Source of the DNA: Caecitellus pseudoparvulus | Taxonomy: Eukaryota; Bigyra: Bicosoecida | Direction: 5' to 3' | Assembly (NCBI GenBank): GCA_965644315.1 | Contig: CBFFRQ010000066.1 | Span: 496,001 to 560,000 of the forward strand | Length of the DNA stretch: 64,000 nt | In this document: in pieces, positions 10,670 through 19,990 of the stretch | Position numbering within the stretch: position 1 is the first letter of the stretch | How the letters are laid out: each line of letters opens with the position of its first letter | The notes under the pieces: generated by a model | Database searches by the model: none | Told to the model about the DNA's origin: nothing | The model's input: only the letters and a program-made list of their open reading frames with translations | Made by a program: the position numbers and the translations under genes

Positions 10670-11995
10670 TCACTTGCCTTGACTGGCCATGCTCACTGCC
10701 GAGCTAGCCTGGCCAAGGTAGCTTGCCGCGGCGGCCGCGTCATCCATCTCCAGCGCGCGCAGAGCGTGCCTGGCCAGCTTCCACGCATCGTGCATGGCGT
10801 CACTGCGGAAGTGCACCCGGCTGCCCTGCGCCAGGCACGCGCTCTCCTCCACGGCCACGGCAGCCGAAGCAGGCACGGTGGTAGCGGGGACACTGGGCAC
10901 GGCACCCGCGCCACCTGCCGCGTACGGTGACACTGCGGCAGAAGGGGGGGAGGACACGCCACCAGGCGCCGAGGGGGCGTAGGGGTTGCCTGGGGCAGGG
11001 GAGGGCGCTGGGGCCGGTGCCGGGGCGGGGGAGGGCATGGGGGCATAGGGGGGGGGCTGGCTCGCGCCGGTGGGGGGTGCAGGCAGGGACATGCCGCTGG
11101 GAGCAGACGGCACACCCGCTCCCCGCAACACCACATCGTCCTCCTCTGCGTCGTGAGATGGCGCAGGGGAGGGCTGACCCGGCTGACCCGGCTGACCCGG
11201 CTGGCCCAGCGCCACGCCCCCTGCGTCAGCACCGGGCACGCCGGGCGTTGGCCGCCGTCCCTGCTTGAGAGCGTTCAAGATGTCCAGCGTTTTGAACTGG
11301 GCGTACTTGCGCATTTGTTCCTGCTCCGCATCCAGGGGCCCGAACTGGCTCAGGATGTCGAAGAAGTTGGCAGCGACGTTGTAGCTGCGAGCTGTGGACC
11401 TGAGCAGCGCAGGCAGAGCGAGAGCTGCACGCGGTACGTGCCACCTTGCCAACACGGCCACACGCACTTGTCGGCAGCCCCTGCGCGGTCCACGTCGTCT
11501 GCTTTCTTGAACACTGTCAAGGCGTTGCTGAGCACGAGCTCCTGAGCAGGGAGACGGACGCAGAGGGGGCGTGCATGGGCGGTGCTGGACCTGCCACGCC
11601 GACGAAACGCTCAGCTCACCTTGTCTGCCTCGGCGCTGGATGCGTCGATGCCCAGGGCTTCTTTCGTCGTCTCCAGCTTCTTCATAAGGTTCATGAGGAA
11701 CCCTTGCACCTGTGACGTCGGAGAATCCACTGCGGTGCGCGCTGAGCCTGTCGCCTACTGCCCCGGACACTTCCGGGCAACACTCTCGCCAGCCACCCAC
11801 CTCTGGCTCGCCAGTCTTGCCGCTCTCCACCGCCTTCTCCATGGCCCGCATGAAGCAGTAGTAGCTGACTCGCTTCTGGGCAGCATTGCCAGAAGACTCT
11901 GCATACCGCTCCACCTCCTCCCCGCGCAGAATCAGGGCGCGCACGCTGCGCAGAGCGTCTGGCACTTCGGCAGACAGCGCTTGCGGTGCTGCCAT
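10670..11995 (-). CDS. VTA1: VTA1/LIP5, Vps4 activator of the ESCRT pathway
   Basis: Homologue of VTA1/LIP5, which binds ESCRT-III through N-terminal MIT repeats and stimulates the Vps4 AAA ATPase through a C-terminal VSL domain during multivesicular-body sorting. Proposed exons are 11801-11995, 11620-11709, 11468-11541 and 10670-11384 (357 residues); the frame is kept throughout. Visible features are an N-terminal MIT-like region with ERYAESSGNAAQKRVSYYCF, GFLMNLMKKLE, then FKKADDVDRAG followed by NVAANFFDILSQFGPLDAE and MRKYAQFKTLDILNALKQG, all typical of the family. A long Pro/Gly/Ala-rich linker contains GQPGQPGQPGQP. The C-terminus carries two helices ending in AAAAASYLGQA, which matches the Vta1 C-terminal dimerisation domain. 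Confidence 0.87.
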   Translation of the reverse strand: MAAPQALSAEVPDALRSVRALILRGEEVERYAESSGNAAQKRVSYYCFMRAMEKAVESGKTGEPEVGGWRECCPEVSGAVGDRLSAHRSGFSDVTGARVPHEPYEEAGDDERSPGHRRIQRRGRQGELSVSSAWQVQHRPCTPPLRPSPCSGARAQQRLDSVQESRRRGPRRGCRQVRVAVLARWHVPRAALALPALLRSTARSYNVAANFFDILSQFGPLDAEQEQMRKYAQFKTLDILNALKQGRRPTPGVPGADAGGVALGQPGQPGQPGQPSPAPSHDAEEDDVVLRGAGVPSAPSGMSLPAPPTGASQPPPYAPMPSPAPAPAPAPSPAPGNPYAPSAPGGVSSPPSAAVSPYAAGGAGAVPSVPATTVPASAAVAVEESACLAQGSRVHFRSDAMHDAWKLARHALRALEMDDAAAAASYLGQASSAVSMASQGK

Positions 11996-12323
11996 GCTTG
12001 CGCCTGGCTGAGAGGCTCAGACACAGACTGCGTGTGTGAAAGGTGGCAAACCTTGAGTGACGCCTGACCGGATGATGGGGCTGGCATGGTGCGGGTTTTT
12101 CTTGTGTGTTTCAGTTTTGCCGTTGCGCTTGCGATGGTCCAGCGTAGCCTGCGCAGGCACGAGCCGCTGCCCCAGGCCTGTGCACTCAGAAGACCCGGCG
12201 CAAAATTCACAGGCCTAGAAATCATGCTGCCTGGCAGCACGGGCTGCTGCAGTGTGCAGCCTCGCTCGGTCTCCTGGACGCACTGCGCCTGGCGTGCCCG
12301 GCCAGCTTGCCGATTTCCGCAGA
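11996..12323. promoter_or_regulatory. Divergent promoter region with CGATTTCCGCAG motif
   Basis: About 330 bp between the VTA1 gene and the membrane hydrolase gene. CGATTTCCGCAG (12311-12322) lies directly before the hydrolase ATG at 12324. It is one copy of a motif found close to several other host starts. No other element was recognised. Confidence 0.35.
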
Positions 12324-15300
12324 ATGCTGTCCCGGCAGACGTGTGAGCGCGTCGCGCAGCCCTTTCGAAGGGCTGCTGCCGCGCTGCACGATGGCATAGA
12401 GTGGTACAATAGGGTCATCTTGAGGCAGCGATCCCTGGCGGGTGAAATGCCACGCAGTGTGTTTGCGGCGGCCGTGGCCAATCCAGGGAGCACTGCTGGC
12501 ATTCTTGCAGCAATCTGCATCGTTGCAAACTTGGTCGTCTGGCTCGCGTCCTGCCTGGCGTGGCTAGTGGGAGGATGGTGGGTCTTGTCTGCCTTGGGGG
12601 CGGTGCTTGCCGTCGTATGTGTGCGCGCGGGCGCCATGCTGGCTGCCTTTCCCCACCTCGGCGACCTGCCTTCTGGCGGCCTGGAGCGCGAACTGGCCTC
12701 AGCTGTCCAGCGAGACGTCGCCAAGGCGCTGGACGCCATCTCCTCGTGGAACCTGCGCTTGCCTGCTGCTTTGGAGGACGGCAACATCTCCACCCTCGCC
12801 CACCTCCCCAGTGCATGGGTGAGCCCCGTACCCTCCTCACACCCAGATGCCGACTCTGGGCAGCAGCAGGTCGACACGGCTCTGCACCACATGGGCTTCG
12901 TGCACAGCGGACGCTTGCCGCCCGTGAAGGGCCGGATCAAGGCAAGCGACGCCTCCCAGCACCTGCCCTCCAACCCCCTGACCTTCGTGTCACATGGCGC
13001 CGAAGTGGGGGCCGCCGCAGCCGCCACCGACGCCGCCACTGACTCCACTCCTGACCTTGCCGACCTGCCCACCCAACTCGCGCCCCTCGTGCCAGCCATC
13101 CGAGCTGTTGTCCCAGTGCTGGCCGCGCTACGCCAGCAACACCTCGCCGGCACACTGTCGGCGTTTGGGGAGCGGCTGTGCGTCGAGCTAGCAAGCTCTG
13201 TCGGCACATGCCGCGCACTCCTGGCATCACTGCTGCTAGTAGGCGCAGGCACAGGTGAGGCCATGAGAACCCCTGTCGTGCAGGTGCTGCCAGGAGGCCT
13301 CCCTGCTCTCCAAGCCCTGGCAGCCTGGCCGGGCACCGGCCCAGATGGGGAGCGTGGCGGAGCCCAGACGCAGTGTGACGCGGACACCACACTGCTGAAC
13401 CTGCACTTGCAGCTGGGCCAGTCCCTGCTGCGTGCCAAGGAGGCGTGTCCCTGGCTCGTCAGCACGCCGCTTGCCGTGCCCAGTGCTGCCTTCCGTTGCC
13501 TTGGGCGAGTCCCCGGCGCAAGGTGGTGTGGCGCCGCCCCACCCGCACCCGGCACCACCATCGCCCACGGCGCAGTGGTTCTCGCCGACCGCCCAACCCT
13601 TGCCGCCCTGCCCAGCGAAGGTGGCAGTGCCGCACCGTTTCCCCCTTCAGCGGATGAGGGGCAGGAGGGGGGGGCGGAAGGCGGGGGGTCGCCTGACATG
13701 GGTCAGACCATTCTCCGCACCTTGAGCCAGGTGCTGCCCCTGCTCCGCATGGCCCTGCTTGTCGCGGTGAAGGGCCTGCATGCGCCAGTGGCAGGTTTCG
13801 ACTTCCTGCGGGCAGAGGTCATTGCTCTTGCCCCAGGTGCCAAGGCGCTGTGGGTAAACACCCAAGCCATCACGGCCAGTGCAGGGTTGCCGGCCGCCAA
13901 CCCGCCCAGCTGCAGTGATGTGCATGAGGGGCCGTGCGCGGGGGGTGGCTGCAGGGCTCTGGACGCTGGGCTGGGCCGTGCGTTCGCGTGGCTGTTCGAC
14001 TGGGTGCCTTGTGTCGCGTGGCCCGCTACATGCCTCTCCTGCTTGGCATGCCACTGTTGCTGCTGCAGACCGCTGGGCCGACGTGGGCGCCGTCGCCTGC
14101 GAGCTGCCAGTGGCACCCCTGTCGCCCCTGTCCGCCACCAGCACGTGCTGGAAGGGCTGAAGGGGCCAGATGGGCAGGTGGACGGCACCACGTACATCTC
14201 CGCTGTGTGGCTGCCGGCGCCGGATGCGGTGGCGGAGGAAGGCGCCGTCCAGCGGCGCAGCGTCGCGCTGCTGTGCGAGCCCAACATGGGCATGTGGTGC
14301 CTACATGCACGCTTCGGTGAAATTGTCGCTGAACTGCATGCGCAGGGCATGCACGTGCTGGCGTGGGACTACAGGGGGTACGGCCTCTCGGATGGCCTGG
14401 CCTCCCCTGCCAGGTGCCGCCTGGATGTCACCGCCCTCAAGCACGCCCTGCGCAGCCACCCCTCCCTGGCGCCTGCCGTGGGCAAGGTGATGGTGCACAG
14501 CACCAGCATCGGTGGCCTGGCCGGTGTGGAGGCCGCCATGCCCCTGCCGCCCGCCTGCCCAGGCGAGGACGGTGAGACAGCCCTCGCTGTGCTGGACCGG
14601 AACTTTGCCTCCCTGCCGCTAACGGCTGAGCGCATGGTGGGGTGGTGGGCTGGGCCTGGCATGCGGCTTCTGCTGCCTCGGTGGGGCCTTGACAACGCAG
14701 TCGTGTACCTGGCGTCCCCAGTGCCCCGGCTGTGCCTCGCAGACCCAGCTGGGGACAGGATCATTGCCTGGCGGGCCGCCCTCGCGGCGTCTGTTGCCGC
14801 CACAGTGGCTGCAGATGTTCTCCCTGCAGCGCTGTCGCGGTGCGAGCCGCACCATCAAGCTGCCTTGATCACATGGCTTCAGCAGCGGCGGCAGGCGCTG
14901 AACCAGCACTTGGCCAGGGCAGCCTTGCTGCCATGTGCTTTCGCCAGCCGGGATCCCCTTGCCAAGGCTAGGCGTGGGTCAAGCACTGCGCGCTTGCCGC
15001 GTGCAGACTCTCTCGCGCACCCACAGGAGGGGGATGGCGCTTCGCCCGCGCCTATCGCCACCAGCCTCCTGCCCAGCCAACGGTACCACGAAGGCACCTG
15101 CTGCAACCGCCGAGGATTGGGGGGGCATGCCCCAGGTGCAAGCCCCCCCAGCCCCGCTTCACCGGTATCCGCGCGAGGTCTGGGAGGGGAGGATGAGGAT
15201 AGAGAAGAGGAGGACGCAGCACTGCTGGGAGGCGCGGCACGGCAGCCTGGTCCACCCCCCCCTGTCTCTGACTTTCTGTGTGTTGATGCACTGGGTGTGA

Positions 15301-16433
15301 TGGGGTGTGAGTTGGCGTGGAGCTGGTACGGACTGCTGGAGTGGGCCTCTTTCGCGGTGTTTCACCGCACCGCCGCGCCACCCCTCCTGCGCTTCCAGCT
15401 GTACACAGCACCCCATGTGCCCATCGGCGCTGTGGAAGTGCCAGCGGACGGCCGCGCATTTGCTGCCCCAGCGGCAGATGGCGAGGTGCCCAGTGGACGG
15501 GGCAACTTGGCCCACCCCTCAGATGGCCGCCTGAGCAGCCGCCTGTGGACGGCGCCCACGCCAGGCACCGCTGTGTGCAACAAGCCCTTGTCGCCCAGGC
15601 CATGGGTGCCAGCCACGTACATTTGCGGGGACATGGCGCGCTCAGGGTGCCAGTTGCTGAGGGCCTTCTCCAACTTGGATCGTGTGGACAGCCCGACAGG
15701 GGCAGCGTACACCGCGACGCCCCCGTCAGGCAGCGCCTGGGTGCCTTCGGAAAGTGGCCTCCCGACGCCTTTCCTGCACAGAGCAGTGTTCGAGGAAGAG
15801 GGGCGGCCCAACCCCGTCCGGCAGCGCCTGGCCGCCGTGTGGGACGCCTTTCAGCAGCAGGGCCTGCCACTGGGCGCGGCGGGGGTGGTGAACGCACTCC
15901 TGCACCTGGGACGCATCAGGGCAGTGAAGGAGGCTGATCTGTTCTCCATGCTCCAGCACGGAGGGCTGGATGGGGACACCCTGGACCCAGCGACACTGGG
16001 GCCGTGGCTGGCAGCGGGCTTGGTGTGGGACCTGGGAGGCAAGGCAGTGCTACCAGAACACGAACAAGCCTGCACGGCGTCCCTGGCCGAGGCAGTGCAG
16101 GCGGTGGCCCTGGCACAGGCGGTGCTGGGCGACCCCGGCCATGGCCTGGACCCGCCACACGCGCAGGGTGCAAGGACGGCGCTGCAGCGGGCTGCAGACT
16201 GCCTCGCCGCTCTGTCCATGGTGGCTGAGCGCATGCCTGGCGTGCACAAGCTTCGCGTGCAGAGGGTGAGCCTGCCACTGTACGTAGCCGATACTCACCG
16301 CACCCGCCAAATGATGCTGCCGGAAGGCGCCTTCATCTCCTTGAGAGTGGGGCACAACGGCCCACACCCGGCAGCCATCCAACATGTGCTGCGGAGCCTT
16401 GCGTCAGAGTGCAGCCTGTCGCCGCAAAGCTGA
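12324..16433 (+). CDS. Large membrane-anchored alpha/beta hydrolase
   Basis: Intronless protein of 1369 residues. Residues about 45-110 hold two or three hydrophobic segments (AAICIVANLVVWLASCLAWLV and following), which anchor it in a membrane. A Cys-rich hydrophobic segment near residues 555-590 may be another. The central part is an alpha/beta hydrolase of the ABHD13/16/17-like kind: LLCEPNMGMWCLHARFG (oxyanion strand region), VLAWDYRGYGLSDG, and the nucleophile elbow HSTSIGG, in which the first elbow residue is Ser instead of Gly. The remaining ~600 residues carry Pro/Gly-rich linkers and a helical C-terminal region without a recognised domain. Related enzymes act on lipids or acylated proteins; the substrate here is unknown. 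The upstream frame is open to 12252, but I prefer the ATG at 12324. Confidence 0.75.
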   Translation: MLSRQTCERVAQPFRRAAAALHDGIEWYNRVILRQRSLAGEMPRSVFAAAVANPGSTAGILAAICIVANLVVWLASCLAWLVGGWWVLSALGAVLAVVCVRAGAMLAAFPHLGDLPSGGLERELASAVQRDVAKALDAISSWNLRLPAALEDGNISTLAHLPSAWVSPVPSSHPDADSGQQQVDTALHHMGFVHSGRLPPVKGRIKASDASQHLPSNPLTFVSHGAEVGAAAAATDAATDSTPDLADLPTQLAPLVPAIRAVVPVLAALRQQHLAGTLSAFGERLCVELASSVGTCRALLASLLLVGAGTGEAMRTPVVQVLPGGLPALQALAAWPGTGPDGERGGAQTQCDADTTLLNLHLQLGQSLLRAKEACPWLVSTPLAVPSAAFRCLGRVPGARWCGAAPPAPGTTIAHGAVVLADRPTLAALPSEGGSAAPFPPSADEGQEGGAEGGGSPDMGQTILRTLSQVLPLLRMALLVAVKGLHAPVAGFDFLRAEVIALAPGAKALWVNTQAITASAGLPAANPPSCSDVHEGPCAGGGCRALDAGLGRAFAWLFDWVPCVAWPATCLSCLACHCCCCRPLGRRGRRRLRAASGTPVAPVRHQHVLEGLKGPDGQVDGTTYISAVWLPAPDAVAEEGAVQRRSVALLCEPNMGMWCLHARFGEIVAELHAQGMHVLAWDYRGYGLSDGLASPARCRLDVTALKHALRSHPSLAPAVGKVMVHSTSIGGLAGVEAAMPLPPACPGEDGETALAVLDRNFASLPLTAERMVGWWAGPGMRLLLPRWGLDNAVVYLASPVPRLCLADPAGDRIIAWRAALAASVAATVAADVLPAALSRCEPHHQAALITWLQQRRQALNQHLARAALLPCAFASRDPLAKARRGSSTARLPRADSLAHPQEGDGASPAPIATSLLPSQRYHEGTCCNRRGLGGHAPGASPPSPASPVSARGLGGEDEDREEEDAALLGGAARQPGPPPPVSDFLCVDALGVMGCELAWSWYGLLEWASFAVFHRTAAPPLLRFQLYTAPHVPIGAVEVPADGRAFAAPAADGEVPSGRGNLAHPSDGRLSSRLWTAPTPGTAVCNKPLSPRPWVPATYICGDMARSGCQLLRAFSNLDRVDSPTGAAYTATPPSGSAWVPSESGLPTPFLHRAVFEEEGRPNPVRQRLAAVWDAFQQQGLPLGAAGVVNALLHLGRIRAVKEADLFSMLQHGGLDGDTLDPATLGPWLAAGLVWDLGGKAVLPEHEQACTASLAEAVQAVALAQAVLGDPGHGLDPPHAQGARTALQRAADCLAALSMVAERMPGVHKLRVQRVSLPLYVADTHRTRQMMLPEGAFISLRVGHNGPHPAAIQHVLRSLASECSLSPQS

Positions 16434-16513
16434 CCATGGCAGTCAATTCACTTCGCATGACGTTGCCCAGACACCGAAGCCCTTGCTCACAGCCACCCCA
16501 ACACTGCTCAGAG

Positions 16514-18514
16514 ATGGGGAACGGGCAGACTCGCCAAGTGCGGCCAGATGCGCGTGCAGCAAGCCAGCGCGCTGAAGGCGCAAACACCTCCTCACCTGGC
16601 GTGACCAAGGACGACTCATACGTGCACGACACGAAGCAGGCGGTCTCACAGACATCACCTGGTCCCCAAACGCACACTGGGGCCGTGCCAAAGGAGCGGC
16701 ACTTTGCAGCAGGAGGTGCGGGGCAGGCTGCGGAAGTAGCAGCAACGCCGAGTCAAGCTGGTTCTGGCGGGAAAGCAAGCGCCTCCAAGCCGCCGTCCCG
16801 GGCTCCGCCACCACAGCCAGCAGCTGTGGCTGCTGCAAAGAAGGCCATGGGGAGTGAGCAAGCCCGGAGTGCGGAGAAGCCGCGGCGTGGTGAGGCTGTC
16901 CTGCAGGCTCAAGCAGCCTTGAATGCTTTTTCCCCGGAAGGCAGTCGGTACACGCTGCTGAGGCTCATCGGGAAGGGGGCGTACGGAGCTGTGTACCTGG
17001 CCCAAGACAGTGACGGCACACGGGTGGCGGTGAAGTTCATTGCCAATGCCTTCACGTCAGCCACCGACTCCCGGCGCATCTTCCGCGAGATCAGCGTCAT
17101 GCACCACTTCAGCCACCCAAATATCGTCCAACTGCGGGGCATCATCTTGCCAGCTGCCACCTCAGAGTTCACGGGCATGTACATCGTCAGCGAGCTGATG
17201 GAGACTGACCTGCACCGTGTCATTCACAGCAGGCAAGACCTTACGTCGGACCACATCAGCTACTTTGTGTACCAGTTGCTGTGTGCCCTGCAGCACTTGC
17301 ACGCCGCCAGTGTGCTGCACCGCGATCTGAAACCGTCAAACTTGCTGGTGAACTCGGACTGCTCGTTGAAGGTGTGTGACTTCGGCCTGGCACGCGAGAC
17401 GGACGTGACGCTGTCCGTGGCGCTGACGGAGTACGTGGTCACGCGGTGGTACCGCGCGCCAGAGGTGCTCCTGTCAGGCGGCAAGTACACCGCTGCCATT
17501 GACGTGTGGAGCGTTGGGTGCATCTTGGGGGAGCTGCTCATGCGCCGGCCCCTGTTCCCAGGCGAGAACTACCTGCACCAGCTGCAGCTCATCATGCAGA
17601 CACTGGGCTCGCCTTCGTTGGAAGACCTGCACTTTGTCCAGACAGAGGCTGCCCGGCAGTTCATCTTGCGGCAGCCTTTTCACAGCGGAGTGCCCCTGCC
17701 CTCACTCTTTCCCCACGTGAGGGGGCCCTGCCTTGACCTGCTGCAGCGCATGCTGATCTTTGACCCCGCCCAGCGCATCAGCATCAGCGAGGCGCTGGCA
17801 CATCCCTTCCTGGCCCGCGTGCGAGCTGCGAGGGCAAGCGTGTCGGAAGTGCCCCCTCCTCCGCCGTTCACCTTGATTCCGAACTTGCGCAGCATGGAGG
17901 TGGATGACATCCGGTCCCTGTTCGTGACCGAGGTGGCCAAGCGCCAGGGCGGCAACGCAGCATTCACCGCCGTCGACAGCAGCGCAGAGCAGGAAGAAGA
18001 CCTGGACGCAGAGCCTGGCAGCCCGCCTTGCCAAGAGCCAGAGGAAGGCCGTGAAGGCCCTGTGACGTACTACAACGCAGTGGACGGCAGCATCGACCAG
18101 GCTGCCAACACGGAGTACTGGGCGTACGCAGATCGGGAGCTGCAGGAAGCCCTGCAACAGGCTCGCGGCGTGCAGCCTGCGGAGGGTGATGGAGATCATT
18201 CCATCGATCCCCAGCAGCTGGCTCATCTGCTGAAGAAGCTGCAGGCTGCGGGGAACGGCGCAGGGGGTGGCGCGTTGGGAGGCGTCCCCGGAGCCGCTGC
18301 AAGGGAACAAGATGCCTACCAGCGCCGCACACAGGCGGCAGCACCTGGCGAGGACGTCGAAGAGGACCGCACTCACAGCTTGTCGTCCCCTGTGGCGGGA
18401 GGCGCTGAGGGGGGCAAGGCACCGTTCACCTCCTGTGCACCGCCGGAGCGGCCACTTCCCCCAGCTCCCGCCACAGTGGTTGCGGCAACTGCTTCGGCGC
18501 AAGCGGCCATGTGA
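16514..18514 (+). CDS. MAP kinase (TEY class)
   Basis: Ser/Thr protein kinase of the MAPK family. It shows the Gly loop IGKGAYGAVY, VAVKFIANAF, catalytic HRDLKPSNLL, VCDFGLAR, the activation-loop dual phosphorylation site TEY (LTEYVVTRWYRAPEV), DVWSVGCILGEL and the typical MAPK insert and C-lobe. TEY groups it with ERK-type kinases. It has an N-terminal extension of about 145 residues and a C-terminal extension of about 230 residues, rich in Ala, Gly and Glu. Three in-frame ATGs compete: 16436, only 2 nt after the previous stop; 16457; and 16514. I prefer 16514 because it leaves an 80-bp intergenic space and gives a protein beginning MGNGQT, which could be N-myristoylated (inference). Confidence 0.88.
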   Translation: MGNGQTRQVRPDARAASQRAEGANTSSPGVTKDDSYVHDTKQAVSQTSPGPQTHTGAVPKERHFAAGGAGQAAEVAATPSQAGSGGKASASKPPSRAPPPQPAAVAAAKKAMGSEQARSAEKPRRGEAVLQAQAALNAFSPEGSRYTLLRLIGKGAYGAVYLAQDSDGTRVAVKFIANAFTSATDSRRIFREISVMHHFSHPNIVQLRGIILPAATSEFTGMYIVSELMETDLHRVIHSRQDLTSDHISYFVYQLLCALQHLHAASVLHRDLKPSNLLVNSDCSLKVCDFGLARETDVTLSVALTEYVVTRWYRAPEVLLSGGKYTAAIDVWSVGCILGELLMRRPLFPGENYLHQLQLIMQTLGSPSLEDLHFVQTEAARQFILRQPFHSGVPLPSLFPHVRGPCLDLLQRMLIFDPAQRISISEALAHPFLARVRAARASVSEVPPPPPFTLIPNLRSMEVDDIRSLFVTEVAKRQGGNAAFTAVDSSAEQEEDLDAEPGSPPCQEPEEGREGPVTYYNAVDGSIDQAANTEYWAYADRELQEALQQARGVQPAEGDGDHSIDPQQLAHLLKKLQAAGNGAGGGALGGVPGAAAREQDAYQRRTQAAAPGEDVEEDRTHSLSSPVAGGAEGGKAPFTSCAPPERPLPPAPATVVAATASAQAAM

Positions 18515-18526
18515 ATGCATTGCACA

Positions 18527-19596
18527 CTACGAAGCGCCCGCGAGGAGGTCCTGTGTGTCGTCCTCGGCGCCTGCCCCGCTGGCGTGCAAGCCGGCTGCGA
18601 CGGAGGAGGGGAAGACGACCTTCTTCAGGACGGGCTGCAGGCCAGCGGCCGCCAGCTGGAGGCGCTTCGACAGCGTGTTGTCAGCCACCACCGTGCCGTC
18701 TGACGAGAAGACAACGACGCCGCCCGCCGAATCTGCCGGCAGGTGGTGGGACGTGCTGATGGCCAGGTGAACGGACACCTGCGGCAGGGCAGGGGGGGCA
18801 CGCGATGCCGTGCCAGGGGCACCTGGTGCCCGCGCACCGAGAGTGTCCTGCTTCATGGCCTCCCTGCGTTCGCGGTCTGCCCTGGTGTTGGCGGTGAACT
18901 GTTCGCTGGCAGCCTTGCTGGCCGCCTCCAGCACGCCCTGCACCAGCGGGTGGTCAGCCTCCCGGCACTGCACAAACAGCGAGTGCTGGCCGCCATTCCC
19001 AGGCCCAATCACCCGCAAGGCACCCTGGGTGATGAGCTCCTGCAGCAAGGCCTTGTACTGGTGTGGACTGGCCGTGCTCAAGGCATGCAGCCTGGCACCT
19101 GCCTCCTCCACCAAGGACTGTGACGGAGCGGCGTAGATGCCTGCCATGCAGCACAGCACGTGTCACGGCGAGGTACTCACCTCAAGCATCTTGGACTGTT
19201 CGCTGAGTTTCTTGGTCTGCTGGCTGCTGAGCTCCTTGGCCATGGCGCTGTGTCAGGCAGGGGAAGACGGCGTGTCCTTGGCGTGGCAAAGCCTGCCCTC
19301 GGCGGCTCGACTCACACTCGTCGCTGGGTGATGCGCTCCACCTCCATCTGGGCAAACACGCGTTCCAGCTTGTTCTTGGCCTGCAGCTCCCGGGACTGGC
19401 GCTCCATCTCATAGTCCTCAGAGGCCTGGGAGTGGACGTGCTCTCGCGGTGTGAGGTGGACCACCTGCGGAATTGGGCCAGCTCCCCTCACCTTGGCCCG
19501 GATCTCCTCCGCCTTTTCGCGGGCCTCTAGCTGGATGAAGTTTATGATTTGAGACAGCTGGCGCTCGGCCTGGCTGTCTGACAAGCCTTTGGCCAT
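18527..19596 (-). CDS. ATP6V1E: V-type ATPase subunit E
   Basis: Peripheral-stalk subunit E of the vacuolar H+-ATPase, which pairs with subunit G to hold the V1 head. Proposed exons are 19492-19596, 19316-19425, 19181-19247 and 18527-19117 (290 residues), with consistent phases. The N-terminus (LSQIINFIQLEAREKAEEIRAK) is diagnostic and continues as the long coiled coil of the stalk (RQSRELQAKNKLERVF). The C-terminal globular domain shows YKALLQELITQGALRV, VVVFSSDGTVVADNTLSKRL and the end GLQPVLKKVVF. It is longer than the usual ~226 residues because of an Ala/Gly/Pro-rich insert in the C-terminal domain (about nt 18750-18850). The convergent MAP kinase gene ends only 12 bp away. Confidence 0.88.
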
Positions 19597-19990
19597 GACG
19601 ACGGGTAGGTGTGGGTGTCTGGCTCACGTGGCGATGCCTCCGGCCGGCGTGCTGGGCTGCACTGCCAGGGTCACGTTGGACAGCAACGTGGGCGCAGGCA
19701 GGGAGCTGCTTGTACATCCGGGTGTTTTGTTTTTTGCTTTCCCACTGCGAATGCAGCGGGAGGGTGTTTCTGCGGGAGAGGCAGCGATCCAATTTCGCTC
19801 GCACACAGTGCGAGCAGAGCAAGCAAAACATGACCAACCTCAAGACTGGTCAACATAACATGGAAGGCACCGGCCCCCTCCCGCTTCAACCGCCTGCCCT
19901 CTCTCAGCGTGTAGGCAGACCCATTCGCACGCGCTAGTGCAGCGGTGCAATTTCCGCAGCACCCGCCCCACATCAGCCCCACAGCGATAC
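19597..19990. promoter_or_regulatory. Divergent promoter region with GCAATTTCCGCAG motif
   Basis: About 390 bp between the divergent V-ATPase E and membrane-protein genes. It contains GCAATTTCCGCAG at 19947-19959, some 31 bp before the ATG at 19991. The same 13-mer recurs at 24798-24810. No RNA gene is seen. Confidence 0.35.
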
